From NCBI RefSeq assembly GCF_018257515.1, contig NZ_JAERJR010000004.1, positions 1-64,000 of the forward strand: DNA of 64,000 nt, written 5' to 3'. Position numbers and translations under genes: made by a program. Below, piece after piece: positions 28,769 to 39,241 of this stretch; the stretch's first letter is position 1, and each line of letters starts with the position of its first letter. Under the pieces are notes generated by a model, which made no database searches, was not told where the DNA came from, and was given only the letters and a program-made list of their open reading frames with translations. This DNA comes from Tatumella sp. JGM118 (GTDB lineage: Bacteria > Pseudomonadota > Gammaproteobacteria > Enterobacterales > Enterobacteriaceae).

Positions 28769-31700
28769 ATGATGGAAATTTTGCGTGGCTCGCCCGCTCT
28801 GTCGGCATTTCGTATTAACAAACTCCTGAACAGTTTCAGAAATGCTCACCTGCCCGTCAGCGATATTTATGCTGAATATGTACATTTTGCCGATGTCAGT
28901 TCCCCCCTGAGTGATGATGAAAAAAACCGTCTTCAACGTCTTCTTAAATACGGCCCCTCACTGGCGGAGCATGAACCTGCCGGACGCTTATTACTGGTGA
29001 CTCCTCGTCCCGGGACGATTTCTCCCTGGTCTTCTAAAGCCACGGATATTGCCCATAATTGTGAACTGGCGAAAGTCATCCGTCTGGAAAGAGGACTGGC
29101 GTTCTATATTCAGGCTGAGGCTATTTCAGAGGCTCAATGGGCTGAATTGTCCGCGTTATTACATGACCGGATGATGGAAACGGTTTATACCTCACTGGCT
29201 CAGGCGCAGCAGTTATTTGTTCAGCAAACGCCTCAGCCGGTAAAAGCGGTCGATATCCTTGGTAAAGGTCGTCAGGCTTTGGAAGAAGCGAACGCGTCTC
29301 TCGGCCTGGCTCTGGCAGAGGACGAAATTGACTACCTGCTGGCTGCGTTTACCGGACTGGGACGCAATCCTAACGATATCGAACTCTATATGTTTGCTCA
29401 GGCTAACTCTGAGCACTGCCGGCATAAAATTTTCAATGCCGACTGGATCATCGATGGTGTTCAACAGCCGAAATCGCTGTTTAAGATGATCAAAAATACC
29501 TTTGAGAAAAACCCTGAGCACGTGCTGTCGGCCTATAAAGATAATGCCGCCGTGATGGAAGGCTCGAAGGTTGGCCGTTTTTATGCGGACGATAAGCAGG
29601 GGATTTACGATTTCCACCAGGAAGATGCCCATATCCTGATGAAAGTCGAAACGCACAACCACCCGACGGCGATTTCTCCGTGGCCGGGGGCCGCGACCGG
29701 ATCCGGGGGTGAAATCCGTGATGAAGGCGCGACCGGACGAGGTGCTAAACCTAAAGCCGGTCTCAGCGGTTTCTCTGTCTCTAACCTGCGTATTCCGGGC
29801 TTTGAACAGCCGTGGGAGCAGGATTTCGGTAAACCGGATCGTATCGTGACCGCACTGGAGATCATGACCGATGGTCCGTTGGGCGGAGCGGCATTTAACA
29901 ATGAATTTGGTCGTCCGGCGCTGAACGGATACTTCCGTACTTATGAAGCGCGGGTGACCAGCCATAACGGTGAAGAACTGCGTGGTTACCATAAGCCGGT
30001 CATGCTGGCCGGAGGGATCGGTAACATCCGTGGTGATCATGTGCAGAAAGGCGAGATCAGCATCGGGGCTAAACTGATCGTGCTGGGCGGTCCGGCGATG
30101 AATATCGGTCTGGGCGGTGGAGCGGCGTCATCGATGGCTTCCGGTCAGTCCGATGCCGATCTGGATTTTGCGTCTGTTCAGCGTGACAACCCGGAAATGG
30201 AGCGTCGCTGTCAGGAAGTGATCGACCGCTGCTGGCAGCTGGGCGAACAGAACCCGATTCTGTTTATCCATGATGTCGGTGCAGGCGGGCTGTCCAACGC
30301 GATGCCGGAACTGGTCAGTGACGGTGGACGTGGCGGGCGTTTCAATCTGCGTGACATCCTGAACGATGAACCCGGCATGAGCCCGCTGGAAGTCTGGTGT
30401 AATGAGTCGCAGGAACGTTATGTTTTAGCGGTGTCGCCGGACAAACTGCCGTTGTTTGAGCAGTTATGTCAGCGTGAACGCGCACCTTATGCGGTGATCG
30501 GTGAAGCGACCGAAGAACTGCATCTGACCCTGAATGACACGCACTTCGATAATCAGCCTATCGATATGCCGCTGGATGTGCTGCTCGGCAAAACCCCGAA
30601 AATGACGCGGGACGTCGAGACAAAACAGGTCTGCGGGACGGCGTTAAACCGTGATGACATATCACTGGCCGAGGCGGTTAAACGCGTTATGCATCTGCCG
30701 GGCGTCGCAGAAAAGACCTTCCTTATTACTATCGGTGACCGTTCCGTCACCGGGATGGTGGCACGCGACCAGATGGTCGGACCGTGGCAGGTCCCTGTTG
30801 CGAACTGTGCCGTTACCACGGCCAGCCTGGACAGCTATCATGGCGAAGCCTTTGCCATGGGTGAGCGTGCGCCTGTCGCTCTGCTCGATTTTGCCGCCTC
30901 CGCCCGGCTGGCCGTCGGTGAAGCTCTGACGAACCTGGCCGCCACCGATATTGGTTCTCTGAGCCGCATTAAGCTGTCCGCAAACTGGATGTCCGCCGCC
31001 GGACACCCGGGCGAAGATGCCGGGTTATATGCGGCGGTAAAAGCCGTCGGTGAAGAACTGTGTCCGGCATTGGGTCTGACGATTCCGGTCGGGAAAGATT
31101 CGATGTCGATGAAAACCCGCTGGCAGCAGGATAATCAGCCGCGAGAGATGACATCACCGTTATCGCTGGTGATCACTGCCTTTGCGCGTGTCGAAGATGT
31201 TCGTCACACCGTGACACCTCAGTTACAGCCCGGCACAGATAACCTGCTGATGCTGGTGGATCTGGGGGCGGGTGCCAATACTCTGGGGGCAACAGCGCTG
31301 GCACAGGTTTACAGCCAGCTCGGAGACAAACCGGCAGACGTCCGCAATGCACAACAGCTGGCCGGTTTCTTCAACGCCATCCAGCAACTGGTTTCTGAGC
31401 AGAAATTACTGGCTTATCATGACCGCTCTGACGGCGGGCTGCTGGTAACACTGGCTGAAATGGCCTTCACAGGTCACTGCGGTTTGCGTGTGGATGTGGC
31501 CTCACTGGGGCAGGATGTACTGGCATCATTGTTTACCGAAGAACTGGGCGCCGTTATCCAGGTGAAAGCGGAAGATAAACAGGCCATTAGCGATATTTTT
31601 GCCCGTCATGGTCTGGCAGATTGCCTGCATGTTCTCGGTGCCGCTGAGCCGGGTGATGAGTTTGTCATCAATGCCGGTCAGCAGGTGATTTATCAGGAGA

Positions 31701-32659
31701 AGCGTTCGACACTGCGTCGCTGGTGGGCGGAAACCACCTGGCAGATGCAGCGGTTACGTGATAACCCGGACTGTGCCGATGAAGAACATCAGTCAAAACT
31801 GGATAATAACGACCCGGGGCTGAATGTCAGCCTGACGTTCAACCCGGCAGAGGATATCGCTGCGCCGATGATAGCGACCGGCGTCAGACCGAAGCTGGCC
31901 GTACTGCGCGAGCAGGGGGTCAACTCACATGTGGAAATGGCAGCCGCCTTCCACCGTGCCGGTTTTGAAGCGGTGGATGTGCATATGAGCGATCTGCTGG
32001 CCGGACGTCAGTCTCTGGACGATTTCCATCTGCTGTCGGCCTGTGGTGGTTTCTCTTACGGGGATGTCTTAGGGGCCGGGGAAGGCTGGGCAAAATCGAT
32101 CCTGTTTAATCCGCGGGTCCGTGACACCTTCGGGCAATTCTTTAACCGCAGCGGGACACTGGCACTCGGCGTCTGTAATGGGTGTCAGATGATGTCGAAT
32201 CTGCGTGAACTGATCCCGGGCAGCGACCTGTGGCCGAGATTTGTCCGTAACCAGTCAGAGCGTTTTGAAGGTCGTTTCAGCCTGACCGAAGTGGCCGAAA
32301 GCCCGTCACTGCTGTTATCCGGCATGGCAGGCTCCCGGATGCCGATCGCGGTGTCACACGGCGAAGGCTTTGCTGAATTCTCAGGACAGGCACAACTGGA
32401 TGCGCTGCAGGCGGCCGGCCTGGTGGCACTGCGTTATGTGGATAACTATGGTCAACCGACCGAAACCTATCCGGCAAACCCGAATGGTTCCCCGCAAGGG
32501 ATCACGGCAGTCACCAATACCAGCGGCCGTGTCACGATTATGATGCCGCACCCTGAGCGTGTATTCCGTACCGTCAGTAACTCCTGGCATCCTCAGGAGT
32601 GGGGCGAGGACAGCCCGTGGATGCGTATTTTCCGTAATGCCCGTCAGCAGTTAGGCTGA
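28769..32659 (+). CDS. purL: Phosphoribosylformylglycinamidine synthase
   Basis: PurL converts FGAR, glutamine and ATP to FGAM in purine synthesis. The 1296-residue product is the large single-chain enzyme of gamma-proteobacteria. It has an N-terminal PurS-like domain (1-145), a linker, two ATP-binding AIRS-like halves (about 170-1035, with [20 protein letters not shown]) and a C-terminal glutamine amidotransferase domain (about 1040-1296) with catalytic Cys in LGVCNGCQM and MPHPERVFR. The N-terminus [20 protein letters not shown] is identical in style to E. coli. It is monocistronic, with terminator at 32678. Confidence 0.99.
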   Translation: MMEILRGSPALSAFRINKLLNSFRNAHLPVSDIYAEYVHFADVSSPLSDDEKNRLQRLLKYGPSLAEHEPAGRLLLVTPRPGTISPWSSKATDIAHNCELAKVIRLERGLAFYIQAEAISEAQWAELSALLHDRMMETVYTSLAQAQQLFVQQTPQPVKAVDILGKGRQALEEANASLGLALAEDEIDYLLAAFTGLGRNPNDIELYMFAQANSEHCRHKIFNADWIIDGVQQPKSLFKMIKNTFEKNPEHVLSAYKDNAAVMEGSKVGRFYADDKQGIYDFHQEDAHILMKVETHNHPTAISPWPGAATGSGGEIRDEGATGRGAKPKAGLSGFSVSNLRIPGFEQPWEQDFGKPDRIVTALEIMTDGPLGGAAFNNEFGRPALNGYFRTYEARVTSHNGEELRGYHKPVMLAGGIGNIRGDHVQKGEISIGAKLIVLGGPAMNIGLGGGAASSMASGQSDADLDFASVQRDNPEMERRCQEVIDRCWQLGEQNPILFIHDVGAGGLSNAMPELVSDGGRGGRFNLRDILNDEPGMSPLEVWCNESQERYVLAVSPDKLPLFEQLCQRERAPYAVIGEATEELHLTLNDTHFDNQPIDMPLDVLLGKTPKMTRDVETKQVCGTALNRDDISLAEAVKRVMHLPGVAEKTFLITIGDRSVTGMVARDQMVGPWQVPVANCAVTTASLDSYHGEAFAMGERAPVALLDFAASARLAVGEALTNLAATDIGSLSRIKLSANWMSAAGHPGEDAGLYAAVKAVGEELCPALGLTIPVGKDSMSMKTRWQQDNQPREMTSPLSLVITAFARVEDVRHTVTPQLQPGTDNLLMLVDLGAGANTLGATALAQVYSQLGDKPADVRNAQQLAGFFNAIQQLVSEQKLLAYHDRSDGGLLVTLAEMAFTGHCGLRVDVASLGQDVLASLFTEELGAVIQVKAEDKQAISDIFARHGLADCLHVLGAAEPGDEFVINAGQQVIYQEKRSTLRRWWAETTWQMQRLRDNPDCADEEHQSKLDNNDPGLNVSLTFNPAEDIAAPMIATGVRPKLAVLREQGVNSHVEMAAAFHRAGFEAVDVHMSDLLAGRQSLDDFHLLSACGGFSYGDVLGAGEGWAKSILFNPRVRDTFGQFFNRSGTLALGVCNGCQMMSNLRELIPGSDLWPRFVRNQSERFEGRFSLTEVAESPSLLLSGMAGSRMPIAVSHGEGFAEFSGQAQLDALQAAGLVALRYVDNYGQPTETYPANPNGSPQGITAVTNTSGRVTIMMPHPERVFRTVSNSWHPQEWGEDSPWMRIFRNARQQLG

Positions 32660-32677
32660 TACCGGCTACACCGTCTT

Positions 32678-32703
32678 AAAAGCGCCCTGCGGGGCGCTTT
32701 TTT
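32678..32703 (+). terminator. Terminator of purL
   Basis: AAAAGCGCCC (32678-32687) pairs with GGGCGCTTTTTT (32692-32703) around a four-base loop, 18 bases after the purL stop. Confidence 0.92.
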
Positions 32704-33471
<768 letters not shown>

Positions 33472-33476
33472 TCCCC

Positions 33477-33501
33477 CGGGCCACCGCAACAGGGTGGCCC
33501 G
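33477..33501. terminator. Hairpin between convergent glnB and hmp
   Basis: Arms CGGGCCACC (33477-33485) and GGTGGCCCG (33493-33501) form a perfect nine-base stem in the 39-base gap between glnB and hmp stops. There is no T-run on either side, so termination by this hairpin alone is uncertain. Confidence 0.5.
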
Positions 33502-33510
33502 CTGAACAGC

Positions 33511-34698
33511 TCAGAGATCCTGATGCGGGCCAAACAGTTCATAATGAATATGCGACTGACTGACGCCGGCTTCGGTTAACTGATGGATGACAGACTGCAT
33601 AAACCCTGTCGGACCACAGACAAAATAGTGGCACTGCGGGTTATCGAGCGCGCTACCTGCCTGTGTAATATTGATCAGACCTGAACGGTAACGGCTGTCC
33701 GCCAGTGCACCGTCGGGCTGTTTATACCAGATGACCTCACGGAAAGACTCCAGCGTCGTGCCCACCTGTGTGACTTCTTCACCGAATGCATGTTCTGCAC
33801 GATTGTGTGCGGCATGCCACCAGTTAACCCGCGCCGGATACTGATGTTTCGCCAGCGCATGCAGCATGGCCAGCAACGGTGTCTGTCCGGACCCCGCAGA
33901 AATGAGAGTGATCGGTGCCGGAAACAGCGAACTGTCCAGCTGGAAATCGCCGGACGGTGCCGAAAGTGACACCCGGTCACCGCATTTTGCCTGACGATGT
34001 AACCATTCTGAGACCTGTCCTTGCGGCTGGCGACGGACGGCGATGCGATAGCTCTTACCGTCCGGGTTTCGGGTCAGTGAATACTGCCGGATCTGGCGGT
34101 GGGTAAATCCTTCCGGTTTAAGATATAGCGCGACAAATTGCCCGGCGGTAAACTCTGAAACGGGCTGCCCGTCTGCCGGGGTCAGTACGAAACTCTTAAT
34201 CACCTCGCTTTCCTGCTTAATCTCATTGATCACAAAATCGCGGGTTCCGCGCCAGCCGCCGGACAGCTGTTCATGCTGTGCGTAAATCTGCTCTTCACGG
34301 TTGATAAAGATATCTGCCAGGACACCGTAGGCTTCCGCCCAGGCCGCCAGAACCTCGTTGCCAGGATCCAGCAGCTCCCGGATCGTACCCAGTAAATGTT
34401 CACCGACAATGGCATATTGTTCCGGCTGAATCGACAAGCTGACATGTTTCTGGGCAATTTTTTTGACGGCAGGGAGCAGGGCTTCCGGGGTATCCAGATG
34501 ACTGCCGTAAGCGCAAAGTGCTTTAAACAAGGCTTCCGGCTGACGGCCGCTGGCCTGGTTGCTCATATTGAAGATATCTTTCAGTTCCGGGTTATGGCTC
34601 AGCATACGCTGATAGAAATGCTGTGTGACCGCCGGGCCGGCGGCCGCGATGGCGGGGAGGGTTTCTCTGACCAGTGCAATAGTTTTCGCATCAAGCAT
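33511..34698 (-). CDS. hmp: Flavohemoprotein, nitric oxide dioxygenase
   Basis: Hmp oxidises nitric oxide to nitrate with oxygen, protecting against nitrosative stress. The 395-residue product has an N-terminal globin domain (1-138) with proximal heme ligand His85 in IAQKHVSL and distal Tyr29. A FAD-binding domain (about 150-255, RQYSLTRNPDG) and an NAD-binding domain (about 260-395, LISAGSGQTPLLAML, CGPTGFMQ) follow. Start and length match E. coli. It lies between convergent glnB and divergent glyA as in E. coli, with a perfect NsrR-type palindrome just upstream. Confidence 0.97.
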   Translation of the reverse strand: MLDAKTIALVRETLPAIAAAGPAVTQHFYQRMLSHNPELKDIFNMSNQASGRQPEALFKALCAYGSHLDTPEALLPAVKKIAQKHVSLSIQPEQYAIVGEHLLGTIRELLDPGNEVLAAWAEAYGVLADIFINREEQIYAQHEQLSGGWRGTRDFVINEIKQESEVIKSFVLTPADGQPVSEFTAGQFVALYLKPEGFTHRQIRQYSLTRNPDGKSYRIAVRRQPQGQVSEWLHRQAKCGDRVSLSAPSGDFQLDSSLFPAPITLISAGSGQTPLLAMLHALAKHQYPARVNWWHAAHNRAEHAFGEEVTQVGTTLESFREVIWYKQPDGALADSRYRSGLINITQAGSALDNPQCHYFVCGPTGFMQSVIHQLTEAGVSQSHIHYELFGPHQDL

Positions 34699-34721
34699 GG
34701 GGTGTTCCTTCGCGGGGTTGT

Positions 34722-34750
34722 AATAACATGCATTTAAAATGCATGTTATT
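34722..34750 (-). promoter_or_regulatory. NsrR operator of hmp
   Basis: A 29-base perfect palindrome has arms of 14 bases, AATAACATGCATTT and AAATGCATGTTATT, around one central base (34736). It lies 24 bases upstream of the hmp start. The core ATGCATTTAAAATGCAT matches the NsrR consensus known at enterobacterial hmp promoters. It predicts strong repression relieved by nitric oxide damage to the NsrR iron-sulfur cluster. Confidence 0.88.
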
Positions 34751-34894
34751 ACCCGTTACCCGTAAAGTAAACAGGGGTATTTGTTTTTTATCGTTATTCC
34801 TTCCTGCAATATGAAATAAATCGTGGTCGCAGATGAAAAAATATCAGTTAAAAAAGCACTTTCATTTCAGCAGGTAACCCGCATGCTGTCGGTA

Positions 34895-34910
34895 TGCCAA
34901 TCGTTTGCGT
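34895..34910 (+). promoter_or_regulatory. PurR-like operator upstream of glyA
   Basis: TGCCAATCGTTTGCGT at 34895-34910 reads on the other strand as ACGCAAACGATTGGCA, close to the PurR consensus. E. coli glyA has a PurR site ending in the same TCGTTTGCGT. It lies 115 bases before the glyA start. A MetR site is also expected from E. coli, but none was clear. Confidence 0.7.
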
Positions 34911-35024
34911 AAAAAGAGTGTATTCCGGCTACCGTCCTCCCGGAAAAGAGTTTACACTGTGGGCCGTTACCCGCCGATGGGTGTTAAATTGCCGTTTTTA
35001 AGTTAGCTGAGTCAGGAGATGCGG

Positions 35025-36278
35025 ATGTTAAAGCGAGAGATGAACATAGCCGATTATGATGCCCCACTGTGGGAGGCGATGGAGCAGGAGAAAGTGCGTC
35101 AGGAAGAGCACATTGAATTAATTGCTTCAGAAAACTACACCAGCCCACGCGTAATGCAGGCTCAGGGTTCACAGCTCACCAACAAATACGCAGAAGGGTA
35201 TCCTGGTAAGCGTTATTACGGCGGATGTGAATACGTCGATATCGTAGAGCAGTTAGCGATCGATCGTGCTAAAGAGCTGTTTGGTGCAGATTACGCTAAC
35301 GTTCAGCCACACAGTGGCTCACAGGCTAACTTTGCTGTTTACACCGCACTGCTGCAGCCGGGTGATACCATTCTGGGGATGAACCTGGCGCACGGTGGTC
35401 ACCTGACACACGGCTCTCCGGTAAACCTGTCCGGTAAACTCTATAACGTTGTCCCTTACGGTATCGATGACAGCGGCAAGATAGACTATGAAGAGCTGGC
35501 TGAACTGGCCAAAACGCATCAGCCTAAAATGATTGTCGGCGGTTTCTCTGCGTATTCCGGTGTCTGTGACTGGGCAAAAATGCGCGAAATTGCAGACAGC
35601 ATTGGTGCATGGCTGTTTGTCGATATGGCTCACGTCGCGGGCCTGGTGGCTGCGGATGTTTATCCGAACCCGGTACCTCATGCACATATCGTCACCACCA
35701 CTACCCACAAAACCCTGGCAGGCCCGCGTGGCGGACTGATCCTGGCGAAAGGCGGTGATGAAGACCTGTATAAGAAACTGAACTCAGCAGTGTTCCCTGG
35801 CGGTCAGGGTGGCCCTCTGATGCATGTGATCGCGGGTAAAGCGGTCGCGCTGAAAGAAGCGATGGAGCCGGAATTTAAAGCCTATCAGCAGCAGGTCGCT
35901 GTTAATGCGAAAGCGATGGTCGAAGTCCTGCTGGCCCGTGGCTACAACATCGTTTCCGGTGGCACTCACAACCACCTGTTCCTGCTGGACCTGGTCGACA
36001 AAAATCTGACCGGTAAAGAGGCCGATGCAGCGCTGGGCCGTGCCAACATCACGGTTAACAAAAACAGCGTTCCTAACGATCCGAAGAGCCCGTTTGTCAC
36101 TTCCGGTATTCGTATCGGTACCCCTTCAGTGACCCGTCGTGGTTTCAACGAAGCGGACGTGCGTGAACTGGCTGGCTGGATTGCTGATATTCTGGACAAT
36201 ATCAACGATGAAGCCACTATCGAGCGCGTGAAAGGTAAAGTGCTGGAAATCTGTGCCCGTCTGCCGGTCTATGCCTGA
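35025..36278 (+). CDS. glyA: Serine hydroxymethyltransferase
   Basis: GlyA converts serine and tetrahydrofolate to glycine and 5,10-methylene-tetrahydrofolate, the main one-carbon source for purines and methionine. From ATG 35025 it is 417 residues, starting [12 protein letters not shown] as in E. coli. An ATG two codons earlier abuts the AGGAG site too closely. The PLP-lysine is in [15 protein letters not shown] (near residue 229), and the [10 protein letters not shown] and [10 protein letters not shown] folate and PLP regions are intact. It is followed by an exceptionally long inverted repeat. Confidence 0.98.
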   Translation: MLKREMNIADYDAPLWEAMEQEKVRQEEHIELIASENYTSPRVMQAQGSQLTNKYAEGYPGKRYYGGCEYVDIVEQLAIDRAKELFGADYANVQPHSGSQANFAVYTALLQPGDTILGMNLAHGGHLTHGSPVNLSGKLYNVVPYGIDDSGKIDYEELAELAKTHQPKMIVGGFSAYSGVCDWAKMREIADSIGAWLFVDMAHVAGLVAADVYPNPVPHAHIVTTTTHKTLAGPRGGLILAKGGDEDLYKKLNSAVFPGGQGGPLMHVIAGKAVALKEAMEPEFKAYQQQVAVNAKAMVEVLLARGYNIVSGGTHNHLFLLDLVDKNLTGKEADAALGRANITVNKNSVPNDPKSPFVTSGIRIGTPSVTRRGFNEADVRELAGWIADILDNINDEATIERVKGKVLEICARLPVYA

Positions 36279-36286
36279 GACGACTA

Positions 36287-36354
36287 ACGCCGGTCTGACC
36301 GGCGTCTGAACAGAGAAAGGCGGCCAGAGGTCGCCTTTCTCTGTTCAGACGCCG
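36287..36354 (+). terminator. Very long hairpin, with overlapping alternative stem, after glyA
   Basis: A perfect 23-base inverted repeat has arms at 36300-36322 and 36332-36354 with a nine-base loop. Its left foot overlaps a second stem, ACGCCGGT/ACCGGCGT (36287-36305), so the two hairpins exclude each other. It starts eight bases after the glyA stop. There is no T-run downstream, so it may act mainly as an RNA-stabilising 3' end rather than a classical terminator. Confidence 0.7.
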
Positions 36355-36598
36355 TATTCAGTGAAGCATGATATCGTTGTCTCTGCCAATCCTGCCTGCC
36401 ATATACCTGCACTGACGCCGGTATCTCAGAATATCCTGATGATCCGACCCTCTGCTATCTCCGACGACATACTCTTGTGAAGTGACGCCTGTCCATTGTA
36501 TTCCGCTGACTTTCCTGCAGAATGCTGAAATAACAGAGCGGTTTTACTGTGATCGGTCACCGGTTATTCCTGCACGCCTTGGGTGGAAATTCAGGGAC

Positions 36599-36633
36599 GC
36601 CGGATTGCAGGCATTTTGTCTGCCGGCTTTTTT
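36599..36633 (+). terminator. Orphan intrinsic terminator in the glyA-suhB gap
   Basis: GCCGG (36599-36603) and an inner GCAG pair with CTG and CCGGC (36620-36627), followed by six T residues. No gene on the plus strand ends nearby, since glyA stops 320 bases earlier, so it may end a glyA read-through transcript or an unannotated small RNA. Confidence 0.55.
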
Positions 36634-36808
36634 GTCTGAGTGTGGCTCGGGTGACTGTCACTGCGGTACGGGGGAGAGGGACTCTGCCAGGGACGAAAAC
36701 CCGGGGATAAGGAATGCCTGAGGCAGTAAAGGAATAACCCGGCGGGGAGGCCGATGCCTGTGAAAAATGTAATAACTGAAGGGCACTGCGGAAATCTGAC
36801 GGAATACT

Positions 36809-36830
36809 CCCCGGGCGCGGCGGCCCGGGG
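36809..36830 (-). terminator. GC-rich hairpin after suhB
   Basis: CCCCGGGC (36809-36816) pairs with GCCCGGGG (36823-36830), starting nine bases beyond the suhB stop on the minus strand. It lacks a T-run, so it is a possible but not proven terminator. Confidence 0.45.
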
Positions 36831-36838
36831 AGGGGAGC

Positions 36839-37642
36839 TTAGCGTTTTAACGCTTCGCTTAATTCATCACGCATAGAAGCCAGGATTGCGCGAACAACAC
36901 GCGGGTTACCGGCGACGATGTTGCCTGATTGCAGGTAACCATGACCGCCGGTAAAGTCGGTGACCAGGCCGCCCGCTTCACGGACCAGCAGTTCGCCGCC
37001 AGCAAAATCCCATGGTTTCAGACCGATTTCAAAATAACCATCGGTACGGCCTGCGGCAACATAGGCCAGATCCAGTGCCGCAGAACCGGTACGACGGAAG
37101 TCAGCACACTGAGTAAACAGTTTGCTTACGACATTGATAAAAGGCACGGAGTGTTGTTTTGCTTTGAACGGGAAACCGGTCGCCAGAATAGCCCCGTCCA
37201 GATCACGCGCAGTGCTGCTGCGTAAACGGTAACCGTTCAGCTGTGCACCCTGACCGCGCGCGGCACTGAACAGTTCATTGCGCATCGGGTCATAAACCAC
37301 GGCAACTTCGGTACGGCCTTTAATGCGTACGGCGATAGACACGGCAAAGTGAGGGAAGCGTTTGATGAAGTTGGTCGTACCATCCAGTGGATCAATAACC
37401 CATTGAACATCCTTGTCTTCGCCAGCCAGCTCACCGCTTTCTTCGGTGATGATGGTGTGCTGAGGGTAAGATTTACGAATTACCTCAATAATCAGGCGTT
37501 CCGCGTCACGGTCAACATTGGTGACAAAGTCGTTACTGCCTTTCTGACTGGTTTCAACCGCGTCAGGGGTTTCGTAATTTTTGGCGATTAAATTACCGGC
37601 CTTGCGCGCAGCGCGCACGGCAATGTTCAGCATCGGATGCAT
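36839..37642 (-). CDS. suhB: Inositol-1-monophosphatase / Nus factor SuhB
   Basis: SuhB is a magnesium-dependent inositol monophosphatase that also acts in the rRNA antitermination complex. The 267-residue product has the metal-binding motifs EESGE (Glu67), WVIDPLDGTTNF (Asp84, Asp87) and WDFAGGELLVREAGG. Length matches E. coli. It is transcribed divergently from trmJ across a 120-base A/T-rich gap, the same arrangement as in E. coli. Confidence 0.97.
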   Translation of the reverse strand: MHPMLNIAVRAARKAGNLIAKNYETPDAVETSQKGSNDFVTNVDRDAERLIIEVIRKSYPQHTIITEESGELAGEDKDVQWVIDPLDGTTNFIKRFPHFAVSIAVRIKGRTEVAVVYDPMRNELFSAARGQGAQLNGYRLRSSTARDLDGAILATGFPFKAKQHSVPFINVVSKLFTQCADFRRTGSAALDLAYVAAGRTDGYFEIGLKPWDFAGGELLVREAGGLVTDFTGGHGYLQSGNIVAGNPRVVRAILASMRDELSEALKR

Positions 37643-37762
37643 CAGTTATTCCCACTGGATGTTAAAGAACGAAAAAACGGCTCGAAGTATAGCAGTGTGT
37701 TCAGACAATGTCTCTTTTTATGTTAATATCCTCCTATACATTTTTACACTGGCTTCCAATCT

Positions 37763-38500
37763 ATGTTGCAGAATATTCGTATTGTCCTGGTCGAGACCTC
37801 TCACACCGGGAATATGGGCTCCGTTGCCCGCGCCATGAAAACCATGGGTCTTTCGAATCTCTATCTGGTCAATCCGTTGATTAAACCGGATTCCCAGGCC
37901 ATTTCCCTGGCTGCCGGGGCCAGCGATTTGATCGGTAATGCTTCGATTGTGGACTCACTGGATGAAGCCATTGCCGGATGCAGCCTGGTGGTCGGTACCA
38001 GTGCGCGCTCCCGTTCATTGCCGTGGCCGATGCTCGATGCCAGGGAGTGTGGTGTAAAAAGCGTGGAAGAAGGTCAGCAGGCTCCGGTGGCACTGGTGTT
38101 CGGCCGTGAGCGTGTCGGTCTGACCAACGAAGAATTACAGAAGTGTCATTACCATGTGGCTATTCCGGCCAATCCGGAATACAGCTCGCTGAACCTGGCG
38201 ATGGCCGTGCAGCTGATTGCCTATGAAGTGCGTATGGCCTGGCTGCAGGCGCAGGAAGCCGCAGAGCCGGCTCCTCAGTATGCGGAATCACCGTATCCGC
38301 TGGTGGATGACCTGGAACGTTTCTATGTGCATCTGGAAAAGATGATGCTGAACAGTGGCTTTATTCGTAAGGATCAGCCAGGTCAGGTCATGACTAAACT
38401 GCGTCGTCTGTTTACCCGCGCCCGCCCGGAGCGTGATGAGCTTAATATTCTGCGCGGAATGCTCTCATCCTTCGAAAAAATGGATAAGGAAAACCAGTGA
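37763..38500 (+). CDS. trmJ: tRNA (Cm32/Um32) methyltransferase TrmJ
   Basis: TrmJ is a SPOUT-family enzyme that 2'-O-methylates position 32 of certain tRNAs. The 245-residue product has the N-terminal [19 protein letters not shown] motif and the knot-forming [15 protein letters not shown] and [16 protein letters not shown] segments, followed by a helical C-terminal extension. No strong ribosome site precedes the ATG, as often for this gene. It lies just upstream of iscR, as in E. coli. Confidence 0.96.
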   Translation: MLQNIRIVLVETSHTGNMGSVARAMKTMGLSNLYLVNPLIKPDSQAISLAAGASDLIGNASIVDSLDEAIAGCSLVVGTSARSRSLPWPMLDARECGVKSVEEGQQAPVALVFGRERVGLTNEELQKCHYHVAIPANPEYSSLNLAMAVQLIAYEVRMAWLQAQEAAEPAPQYAESPYPLVDDLERFYVHLEKMMLNSGFIRKDQPGQVMTKLRRLFTRARPERDELNILRGMLSSFEKMDKENQ

Positions 38501-38537
38501 TAGCAAGGGATGCGGCCAGCAGCACACGTTAGGTTAA

Positions 38538-38587
38538 ATACCTGAGTAATTTACCCGGTTAAATAGTTGACCAAATCACTCGGGAAT
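38538..38587 (+). promoter_or_regulatory. IscR-controlled promoter region of the isc operon
   Basis: Two type-1-like IscR sites can be read: 38538-38561 (starting ATACCTGAGTAATTT) and 38563-38587 (starting ATAGTTGACCAAATC). The second contains a -35-like TTGACC (38567-38572). The segment TAGTTGACCAA...ACTCGGGAATGTCAGACT is nearly that of the E. coli iscR promoter. Cluster-loaded IscR would repress the operon; repression lifts when iron-sulfur demand is high. Confidence 0.75.
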
Positions 38588-38654
38588 GTCAGACTTATTC
38601 TCATGAACTTTATTAACACTCCGGTAACCGGATACTGATCGAGGTCGTGTAACG

Positions 38655-39155
38655 ATGAGACTGACATCCAAAGGGCGTTATGCTGTCACTGCCATGTTGG
38701 ACGTGGCACTTCATTCCAATGAAGGCCCGGTGCCTTTGGCCGATATTTCTGAACGTCAGGGTATTTCTCTTTCCTACCTTGAGCAGCTATTTTCCCGCCT
38801 GCGTAAAAACGGACTGGTCTCCAGTGTCCGCGGGCCAGGCGGGGGTTACTTACTGGGTAAAGAAGCCGGCGAAATCGCTGTCGGTACTGTCATTACTGCG
38901 GTTGACGAGTCTGTCGATGCCACTAAATGCCAGGGGAAAGAAGGGTGTCAGGGCGGTGAACGCTGTCTGACGCACGTGCTGTGGCGCGATCTGAGCGACC
39001 GCATCAGCGACTTCCTGAATAATATTACTCTGGCTGAACTGGTGAATAACCAGGACATTCTGAAGGTAGCGGACCGTCAAAATAATGATAACCGACGTTT
39101 CCGTGATAACCGTATCCCTGAGGCGATTGACGTCAAACTGCGAGCCTACAGCTAA
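38655..39155 (+). CDS. iscR: Iron-sulfur cluster regulator IscR
   Basis: IscR is an Rrf2-family regulator that binds a [2Fe-2S] cluster and represses its own operon. The 166-residue protein has an N-terminal winged helix (1-65, [18 protein letters not shown]). The cluster ligands are Cys92, Cys98, Cys104 and His107, at the same positions as in E. coli. It heads iscR-iscS-iscU-iscA. Confidence 0.98.
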   Translation: MRLTSKGRYAVTAMLDVALHSNEGPVPLADISERQGISLSYLEQLFSRLRKNGLVSSVRGPGGGYLLGKEAGEIAVGTVITAVDESVDATKCQGKEGCQGGERCLTHVLWRDLSDRISDFLNNITLAELVNNQDILKVADRQNNDNRRFRDNRIPEAIDVKLRAYS

Positions 39156-39241
39156 TTATAATTAATCTGTGATTGGCCGGCTGATCCTTGACCGTCCGAC
39201 CATAAATTTTGCATTGAAGTGATGTACGGAGTTTAAGAGCA

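Larger units (their letters stand above)
36355..36838. other. Gene-free stretch between glyA and suhB
   Basis: About 480 bases hold no convincing gene; a 79-codon frame from 36482 has no recognisable features. In E. coli several genes, including csiE and hcaT, lie between glyA and suhB. Two structures are visible here: a terminator-like hairpin with a T-run (36599-36633) and a GC-rich hairpin at the suhB end (36809-36830). Confidence 0.55.

Noticed and set aside
29213-30040. 275-codon minus-strand open frame opposite purL
   Set aside because: Lies wholly antisense to the conserved purL core; protein has no recognisable domain and is a codon-bias shadow.
34799-34890. MetR-binding site upstream of glyA
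   Set aside because: TGAA...TTCA-type half sites occur but no full consensus with correct spacing was found.
36360-36400. Sigma-70 promoter for a small RNA after glyA
   Set aside because: A TTGTCT...CATATA pair with 17-base spacing is too weak to report as a feature.
36482-36721. 79-codon plus-strand frame between glyA and suhB
   Set aside because: No ribosome site, no domain, and the terminator at 36599-36633 falls inside it.
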